Below are positions 59,120-64,000 of a stretch of DNA of 64,000 bases, piece after piece. The stretch spans positions 62,001-126,000 of the forward strand of contig JACPQY010000060.1 in assembly GCA_016190245.1 (NCBI GenBank), given 5' to 3'. Position numbers and translations under genes: made by a program. The notes below the pieces were generated by a model. The model was not told the origin of the DNA. It made no database searches and saw only the letters and a list, made by a program, of their open reading frames with translations. The stretch comes from Nitrospirota bacterium. Lineage in GTDB: Bacteria; JACPQY01. The first letter of the stretch is position 1; each line of letters opens with the position of its first letter.

Positions 59120-60526
59120 TTACATGGAAGAGAGGCAGGCCTGCGCCCAATGCCTGAGGTCGTGGGCGGCGACCAACTCCCGCATTCTTCTCATGCGCCT
59201 GCGTTTTTCGGGGAGTGGCATCTCAAGGGCGGCGGCCAAGGTTTTCGCCACCTCTTGCGGGTTGTAGGGGTTGACGACGAGCGCGTCCGACATCTCCTCG
59301 ACGGCCCCCGCGAACTCGCTCAAGACGAGGACCCCTCGCTCCTCCGGATGACAGGCCACATATTCCTTCGCCACGAGGTTCATGCCGTCTCTCAGGGGCG
59401 TAACCAGCGCCACGTCCGCCGCTCGGTAGTGCGCCGCCAGGCTGGGAAGAGCCAGCATCCGGAAATAGTAGTGGATCGGGACCCACCCCGAGCGCGAGAA
59501 GCGCCCGTTGATCCGACCGATGGACCGGTCGATGTCCTCTTTCATCCGGCGGTATTCCCCCACCCGCGTTCGGCTCGGCACCATCACCTGGAGGAAGACG
59601 AACCGCTCGTGATACGCTGGATTCTGTTCAAGGAAGACCTCGATGGCCTCCAGCCTTTCCAGCACCCCCTTCGTGTAGTCGAGCCGGTCCACCGCGAGCG
59701 CCAGGTGACGCGCCCGGAGCTGGCGCCTCAGTTCACGCACGTGCTGTTTCACCTCCGCGGAGTCCGCGAGCTGAGCCAGCGCCTCCGCGTCGACGCCCAT
59801 GGGGAAGGCCCGCACCTTGACCCGCCTGTCCTCGAGCCGCACCGTGCCTTTCTTTCGGAGGACCTTCAGCCCCAGGACCTTGTTCACGCATTGCAGGAAG
59901 TTCCTCGCGTACTCGACGGTGTGGAAGCCGATCACGTTGCTGTCCAGGAGCCCCAGGAGCAGTTCGGCGCGCCACGGGAAGACGGCGAAGACTTCCCTTG
60001 CGGGAAAGGGCACATGCCAGAAGAAGAGGATCCTGGCTCGCTTTCGCCGGGTTCGGATCATGTGCGGAACCAGCGCCAATTGGTAGTCGTGCACCCAGAT
60101 GACATCTCCGGGCCGGTACTCATCCAGGACGGCCCGCGCGATCTTCTGGTTGACTTGGAGGAACGTCTCCCACTCCTCCGTGCTGAACTTGCATCGGCCG
60201 ATGAAATAGTGGGCGAGGGGCCAAAGGGCGTTGTTCGACAGCCCCGAATAGAAACCGGAGACCTCTTTGTCGGTGAGATGGACCAGCCGGAGCGCGTAGC
60301 GTGGAGCCTCGATCGGCACCTCGACTCGGCGCAGGCCCCGCCGATCGCCCCCCGTGTCCCCCCACGCGATCCACAGGCCGCCGCGCTCCTGCATGATCGG
60401 ATCGAGGCCCGCCACGAGACCTCCCACCGCGCGCTCGGCCTTAAGCTCCGTCGGCGCGCCGCGAACGCTGTAGGGCGCCCGGCTGGACACCACAATCAAC
60501 CGTTGGTCCTTGGGCGGCGCCGGCAC
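59120..60526 (-). CDS. otsA: Trehalose-6-phosphate synthase
   Basis: GT20 glycosyltransferase joining UDP-glucose (or ADP-glucose) and glucose-6-phosphate. 468 residues, normal length. Motifs: LIVVSSRAPYSV, GGLVAGLDPI, NNALWPLAHYF, VIWVHDYQLALVPHMIR, FFWHVPFPAREVFAVFPW, FPMGVDAEA, RLDYTKGVLERLEAIEVFL, TPLRDGMNLVAKEYVAC, VLSEFAGAVEEM. Start GTG at 60526. It heads the otsAB pair, divergent from the MerR gene. Trehalose suggests tolerance of drying or osmotic stress. Confidence 0.95.
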   Translation of the reverse strand: MPAPPKDQRLIVVSSRAPYSVRGAPTELKAERAVGGLVAGLDPIMQERGGLWIAWGDTGGDRRGLRRVEVPIEAPRYALRLVHLTDKEVSGFYSGLSNNALWPLAHYFIGRCKFSTEEWETFLQVNQKIARAVLDEYRPGDVIWVHDYQLALVPHMIRTRRKRARILFFWHVPFPAREVFAVFPWRAELLLGLLDSNVIGFHTVEYARNFLQCVNKVLGLKVLRKKGTVRLEDRRVKVRAFPMGVDAEALAQLADSAEVKQHVRELRRQLRARHLALAVDRLDYTKGVLERLEAIEVFLEQNPAYHERFVFLQVMVPSRTRVGEYRRMKEDIDRSIGRINGRFSRSGWVPIHYYFRMLALPSLAAHYRAADVALVTPLRDGMNLVAKEYVACHPEERGVLVLSEFAGAVEEMSDALVVNPYNPQEVAKTLAAALEMPLPEKRRRMRRMRELVAAHDLRHWAQACLSSM

Positions 60527-60615
60527 AACACCAATCTACCCCAACTCGTCCCTCTTGCCCACGTTCCATTCGGTCGGCGGTCGAGGCGGGGGGCTGGCCT
60601 TGACAGGGGGGCATA

Positions 60616-60637
60616 GGAAGTAGTAAGTGGTACTTCC
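60616..60637. promoter_or_regulatory. Inverted repeat operator GGAAGTA-N8-TACTTCC, just before the MerR gene
   Basis: Perfect 7-bp arms, 3 bp before the ATG. A TTGACA (60600-60605) lies upstream and TAAGTG (60624-60629, 18-bp spacer, 11 nt before the ATG) is the nearest -10. A MerR-type regulator could bind here to control itself and the genes behind it. Confidence 0.55.
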
Positions 60638-60640
60638 GAC

Positions 60641-61396
60641 ATGCCACAACGGGAACGGCTCAGGATGAGCGAGATCGCCCGGCGCGCGGCCGTCGCGCCG
60701 AGCACGATCAAGTATTACATGAGCCAGGGTCTCCTGCCCAGGCCCGTCAAGACGAGCCGCAACATGGCCTACTACGACCAGAGCACGGTCGAGCGCGTGC
60801 GGCTGATCAAGGAATTGCAGGAGAAGGCCTTCCTGCCGCTTAGTGTGGTTCGCCGGATCCTCCGGCACACGCCGGACCCCGGCGACATCCGCGAAGTCCT
60901 CAAGTTCCGAGGCTTCCGTCCACCCGAGTGGGGAGGGGGGCTGGAGGGAATCGAGGAACGGCGTCTGACGGAGGAGGGCCTGATCACGGCCGAGGACTTG
61001 AGGCGCCTCGAACGCGTAGGGATCATAGACCCCGAGGTGCGCCATGGGGAGAGGTTCTACGGGCCGGACGATGCCTCCATCATCCGGAATCTGGTGAGGG
61101 TGAGGAAGGCGGGGTTCACGCCGCAGCGGGGTTTTCGAATCGAACATCTCAAGATCTACAGAGAGGCGCTTGAGGAATTGGCCAAGAAGGAGATCGGACT
61201 GGCCCTCCAGGGCATCCTCGGAAAGATGAAGCCGGAGGAACTGCTGAAGGTGGCGGAGGAGGTCATGACCTGTACGAACGAGATGATCGCTGCGCTGCAC
61301 CGCAAGATCGTCCGGCGGCTCCTCGGCGCCATCCGGAAGGAGATGCGGGCGCGGGATGAAGGGAGCCGAAAGGGAGGCAACGGTGGCCGATCGTAG
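60641..61396 (+). CDS. MerR-family transcriptional regulator with long C-terminal domain
   Basis: 251 residues. N-terminal winged helix: LRMSEIARRAAVAPSTIKYYMSQGLLPRPVKTS, RNMAYYDQSTVERVRLIKELQEKAFLPLSVVRRIL. The C-terminal ~150 residues form a helical effector-binding region with no metal-binding cysteines in the usual place. This form often governs fatty-acid or CoA-thioester catabolism genes, which fits the operon that follows. The next start overlaps the stop by 14 bp. Confidence 0.9.
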   Translation: MPQRERLRMSEIARRAAVAPSTIKYYMSQGLLPRPVKTSRNMAYYDQSTVERVRLIKELQEKAFLPLSVVRRILRHTPDPGDIREVLKFRGFRPPEWGGGLEGIEERRLTEEGLITAEDLRRLERVGIIDPEVRHGERFYGPDDASIIRNLVRVRKAGFTPQRGFRIEHLKIYREALEELAKKEIGLALQGILGKMKPEELLKVAEEVMTCTNEMIAALHRKIVRRLLGAIRKEMRARDEGSRKGGNGGRS

Positions 61397-62591
61397 GCGG
61401 ATGCGGAAGGCGGCGATCGCGGGCGTGGCGATGAGCCCCATCGCGAAGCACTTCAAGAGGCCGTACAAGGACGAAATTCGTGCCGTTGTGGAGGCAGCGC
61501 TGTCGGATGCCGGATTGGCACTGACGGACGTGGATGGCATGGTGTTCACGCCGCCCGGGATCGCCGGCCTCAGCCACGCCATGCACGCTCACCACATGGG
61601 CCACCTCTTCGGCCTCCCGCTGAAGACCGAGACGATGGTGGAGAATGGCGGAGCCACGGCAGCACAGGCGCTCCGATTCGGCCTCTATGAAGTGATGTCG
61701 AAGCGCTGCGACGTCTGTGTGGTCTGCGCCATCGACATCCGACTGGACCCGACCGCGGACAGCGGGATGGACATGAGCCAATTCCTGACCGTGACGGTCA
61801 CGTCGCTTTTCTCGGTGTACGGTCCGATTGACGCGCTGTACGGTCTCGGCGCTCCGATTCCCTACTACGCGATGTCGGCCCAGCGGTACCTCCACGAAAC
61901 GGGCGTGACGCGTGAGCAACTCTCGTGGGTTCCGGTGACGCTCAGGCTTTCCTCTGCGCGGATCCCCGAGGCGATGTACAAGGAAACGATTGGCCCCGAA
62001 GACGTGACGGCCTCGCCCGTCATCAGTCCGCCGTTGCATCTTCTTGACTGCTCGGCCTTTGCGTCGGGTACCGCGGCGACCGTGATTGTCTCGCCGCGGG
62101 TGGCCAAGGAGCTCAAGAAGCGTCCCGTCTGGGTGGTGGGGATGGGCGAGTGGCACGATCCCTCATCCTTCTTCTCGAACACCAAACCGATCTCGACGTT
62201 CGAGAGCATCCGCCGCGCGAGCAAGGAGGCGTTCCGCCAAGCGCGGGTTGCTCCATCGGACCTTCACGTGGCCGAGGTGTACGGGGTCTTTTCAGCGACG
62301 GAACTGATCATTCTGGAGGACCTTGGGCTTTTCGAAAGGGGGACAGCGTGGAAGGCGTTCGCGGACGGCTCGATCGGTCCCGACGGGACCGGCGTGTGGG
62401 TGGATCCCTCGGGCTCGCGTCTCTCGCTCGGCCATCCGGCGGCGGCGACGCCGCTGATGGAAGTCTGGGGGGCGACCCGGGCGCTGCGCGGCGAACTCCA
62501 GACGAGTCGGAGCAAACTCGACTTGGCACTCGTACACGCCGAGCACGGGATGCTGAACGGGTCTTCGGTGTATATCCTCGAGGGGGCATGA
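61383..62591 (+). CDS. SCP2/Ltp2-like thiolase-fold protein lacking the thiolase cysteines
   Basis: 402 residues from a GTG with GGGAGG before it; MRKAAIAG at 61401 is an alternative. Thiolase fold: RKAAIAGVAMSPIA, DVDGMVFTPPGIAG, VENGGATAAQALRFGLYE, RLSLGHPAAATPLMEVWG, and end VHAEHGMLNGSSVYIL. Where thiolases have the acyl-binding Cys (CASG) this has GGAT, and the second Cys (CxGGG) region reads AEHGMLNG. Such cysteine-free members with a DUF35 partner act as retro-aldolases or acyl-CoA lyases in steroid-side-chain-type catabolism (Ltp2 group). Its DUF35 partner is the next gene. Confidence 0.8.
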   Translation: MADRRRMRKAAIAGVAMSPIAKHFKRPYKDEIRAVVEAALSDAGLALTDVDGMVFTPPGIAGLSHAMHAHHMGHLFGLPLKTETMVENGGATAAQALRFGLYEVMSKRCDVCVVCAIDIRLDPTADSGMDMSQFLTVTVTSLFSVYGPIDALYGLGAPIPYYAMSAQRYLHETGVTREQLSWVPVTLRLSSARIPEAMYKETIGPEDVTASPVISPPLHLLDCSAFASGTAATVIVSPRVAKELKKRPVWVVGMGEWHDPSSFFSNTKPISTFESIRRASKEAFRQARVAPSDLHVAEVYGVFSATELIILEDLGLFERGTAWKAFADGSIGPDGTGVWVDPSGSRLSLGHPAAATPLMEVWGATRALRGELQTSRSKLDLALVHAEHGMLNGSSVYILEGA

Positions 62592-62604
62592 GGGGAGACC
62601 GAGC

Positions 62605-63033
62605 ATGAACCCCAAGGAAATCATAGGAAACCTCGGCCAGGCGTGCCTGCGCCACTACGGTGACGAGGCCACGCTGAAATTCTTCGCACATCTCAAGGCG
62701 CGCGAGTTCAAGTCCACGCGATGCCTCTCGTGCCGGAAGATCGGGTACCCGCCGCGCGCGTTCTGTCCCTTCTGCGGCAAGGGTGAGGTCGAGTGGGTGG
62801 ATCTGCCCCGCAGCGGAAAGCTTTACGCCTTCTCACAGCAGGACCGGGCGCTGAGATTCACGAAACCCGACGTGCTCGGGCTCGTCGAACTCAGGGGTGT
62901 TGGACACATCCTGACCAAGATCGCCGCCCCGATCGAGACGCTTCGGATCGGACTGCCCGTGCGGCTCGATTTCATCGAGATCGAGGGGGAGATTGTCCTT
63001 CACCAGTTCAAGCAGGTGGGAGGGCAGGGGTGA
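62605..63033 (+). CDS. DUF35 OB-fold / zinc-ribbon protein
   Basis: 142 residues. Zinc ribbon TRCLSCRKIGYPPRAFCPFCG (Cys-x2-Cys...Cys-x2-Cys), then an OB-fold (GKLYAFSQQDRALRF, VLGLVELRGVGHILTKI). DUF35 proteins partner SCP2-like thiolases and bind or deliver the CoA substrate. It starts 14 bp behind the thiolase-like gene. The start ATG has GGGGAGACCGAGC upstream. Confidence 0.9.
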   Translation: MNPKEIIGNLGQACLRHYGDEATLKFFAHLKAREFKSTRCLSCRKIGYPPRAFCPFCGKGEVEWVDLPRSGKLYAFSQQDRALRFTKPDVLGLVELRGVGHILTKIAAPIETLRIGLPVRLDFIEIEGEIVLHQFKQVGGQG

Positions 63034-63078
63034 ACGGCCAACGGCAAAGGGCCGGGGGCAGAGTGCAGAGCGCAGGGG
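63030..63078 (+). repeat. Heptanucleotide tandem array at the DUF35 stop
   Basis: Seven 7-nt units in step: GTGAACG, GCCAACG, GCAAAGG, GCCGGGG, GCAGAGT, GCAGAGC, GCAGGGG. The DUF35 TGA lies in the first. Another GTGAGC then provides the start of the next gene. Confidence 0.55.
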
Positions 63079-63091
63079 CGGGGCGCGGAAA

Positions 63092-64000
63092 GTGAGCTTT
63101 GCGCTCAGCGGCGAGCAGAAACTGATTTCCGAATCGGCGGCCCGGTTCGCGCAGACCTTGCGCGAGCGCCAAAGGGACACGGAGGCTCAGGGTCTGAGCG
63201 GGGAGCTCGTCCGCACGTACCGGGAGTTGGGATTGCTGGGCCTCGACTGGCCTGAGAAGGACGGTGGTGTGCAGCTCGGACGTTTGAGCAAGGGGATCGC
63301 GCTCGAGGAGTTGGCGTTTGGCGACGCGGCGGCGGCGCTTGCGCTGGACCGCGTCTCCTGGGTTTGCTCGCCGTTACTCGATATCGAGGGCGCGGCGGAC
63401 CGAGTGGCGGCGGCGATCCGCGAGGGCGGCGAGGGGTTCTCGCCCGTTGCCTGCGTGGACACGGACGAGCGGCTCGCGCTCGAATCGGGCCGGTTGAAGG
63501 GACGGCTTCCCTACCTGCCAGCCTCGCGGTGCGATGTTCTCTATGTGTTGAAAGGGAGGAGGTTGGCGGCGATCCGGGATGGTGTCTCGCTCGCGCCCAC
63601 GCTTCCCGGCGCTCTCGACGCGCTGGGTGCGTCGTCGGCCGAAATAGACGGACCGGTCCTGTGGTCGTTGGATTTCCCGCGGCCCGTCGCGCTCGAACTG
63701 GCTGGCCTGTGGCGCTTCTATCTGGCGTCGGTCCTTCTCGGGGTCTCGCGCGCGGCGACGGAGTACGCCCAAGCCTACTGCCTGGAACGGGTCGCGTTCG
63801 GGAAGAAGGTGGCGCACCACCAGGCGGTGGCCTTTGCGCTGGTGGACATGTCGATTGCGGTCGAAGCGGCGCGGCTGCTCGTGCGCCGCGCAGCGGCTGC
63901 CGCGGATGAAGGAAAGCCGGCCGCGCTGGAACTCAATGCGGCGTTCCTCCAGGCGTCGGAATGCGCCCTCATGACCACCACGGGCGCCGTGCAGTTCCTT
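63092..64000 (+). CDS. Acyl-CoA dehydrogenase-like protein (cut by right edge)
   Basis: Hand-translated since it runs off the edge; GTG start, 303 residues visible. N-terminal helical domain FALSGEQKLISESAARFAQTL and LGLLGLDWPEKDGG, a short beta domain, and a C-terminal domain with ERVAFGKKVAHHQAVAFALVDM. The FAD/substrate motif (TEPxxGSD) typical of active subunits is not seen in the middle (it reads FSPVACVDTDERLALES). It may be the partner subunit of a heteromeric acyl-CoA dehydrogenase, as in steroid-degrading FadE pairs. It belongs to the thiolase-like/DUF35 operon. Confidence 0.8.
   Translation, partial: MSFALSGEQKLISESAARFAQTLRERQRDTEAQGLSGELVRTYRELGLLGLDWPEKDGGVQLGRLSKGIALEELAFGDAAAALALDRVSWVCSPLLDIEGAADRVAAAIREGGEGFSPVACVDTDERLALESGRLKGRLPYLPASRCDVLYVLKGRRLAAIRDGVSLAPTLPGALDALGASSAEIDGPVLWSLDFPRPVALELAGLWRFYLASVLLGVSRAATEYAQAYCLERVAFGKKVAHHQAVAFALVDMSIAVEAARLLVRRAAAAADEGKPAALELNAAFLQASECALMTTTGAVQFL

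Noticed and set aside
59150-60616. 488-residue plus-strand ORF
   Set aside because: Antisense of otsA, whose GT20 motifs are unmistakable.
1-64000. CRISPR array or cas genes
   Set aside because: Repeats are palindromic, scattered and unevenly spaced; no regular spacer array and no cas motifs.
1-64000. Prophage, IS element or integron
   Set aside because: No transposase, integrase, or phage structural gene was recognised; the GIY-YIG gene is the only nuclease linked to repeats.

Overview
The window is GC-rich bacterial chromosome, densely packed, with most starts at ATG but many at GTG or TTG. Outer-membrane and periplasmic machinery (Wza/Wzc-type polysaccharide export, LolA-like carrier, two beta-barrel proteins, several lipoproteins) points to a Gram-negative (diderm) cell. 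Two sigma-54 activators, a GatB, acyl-CoA dehydrogenases and a large load of dispersed palindromic repeats fit a free-living environmental bacterium of the deltaproteobacterial or candidate-phylum kind. I cannot place it more precisely from sequence alone. No rRNA, prophage, transposase or CRISPR array was seen. One tRNA gene (Pro-GGG) is present.
Layout. 1-4500: exopolysaccharide operon on the minus strand (Wza-like exporter, Wzc-like co-polymerase/kinase, FecR-domain protein running off the left edge), divergent from guaB (4666-6138). 6270-9816: FAD-linked oxidase, HAD phosphatase, MGMT-type DNA repair protein, repeat-domain DNA-binding protein. 10152-13672: cNMP-binding protein, GMC oxidoreductase with its small subunit, enoyl-CoA hydratase. 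13851-20854: giant VolA-like lipoprotein, LolA-like protein and a membrane-anchored PDZ/sigma-54 activator, all tightly coupled. 21076-24052: ACT protein, purH, sirtuin. 24155-27639 (minus): outer-membrane protein, plsX, gatB. 27792-34437: porin, ComM, isoprenylcysteine-methyltransferase-like protein, nitrilase-fold lipoprotein, pirin, membrane hydrolase. 34430-38743 (minus): nadE and an NtrB/NtrC-like pair. 38995-44769: quinone-reductase-like dehydrogenase, AMMECR1, PmbA-like protein, acyl-CoA dehydrogenase, tail-anchored unknown. 44783-49261 (minus): four-gene Gld-like ABC operon. 49566-50059: tRNA-Pro, a GIY-YIG nuclease gene and two remodelled tRNA-Pro copies. 50065-56053: zinc-finger anti-sigma-like protein, PiT transporter, a PqqD/radical SAM/SPASM/ArsM fusion and a MerA-like reductase. 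56192-60526: glycogen-debranching-like enzyme and otsBA. 60641-64000: MerR regulator with a thiolase-like/DUF35/acyl-CoA dehydrogenase operon.
Cross-cutting signals. (i) A short hairpin, TCCGCC-N2-4-GGCGGA, recurs about a dozen times inside other repeats, inside two genes, and as GC-richer variants in place of the D- and T-arms of a tRNA-Pro copy. (ii) Several genes have a -10 box ending only 10-11 nt before the start codon, suggesting leaderless mRNAs. (iii) Degenerate 7-nt tandem arrays (GTGAANN-like) sit on gene starts and stops. (iv) Many adjacent genes overlap by 4 nt (ATGA, GTGA, TTGA), implying translational coupling.
Most unusual single items: the radical SAM-ArsM fusion beside a phosphate/arsenate-type transporter, the tRNA-Pro/GIY-YIG cassette, the PDZ-membrane-sigma-54 activator, the Cys-to-Ser nitrilase-fold lipoprotein, and the BY-kinase whose Walker A' aspartates are both asparagine.
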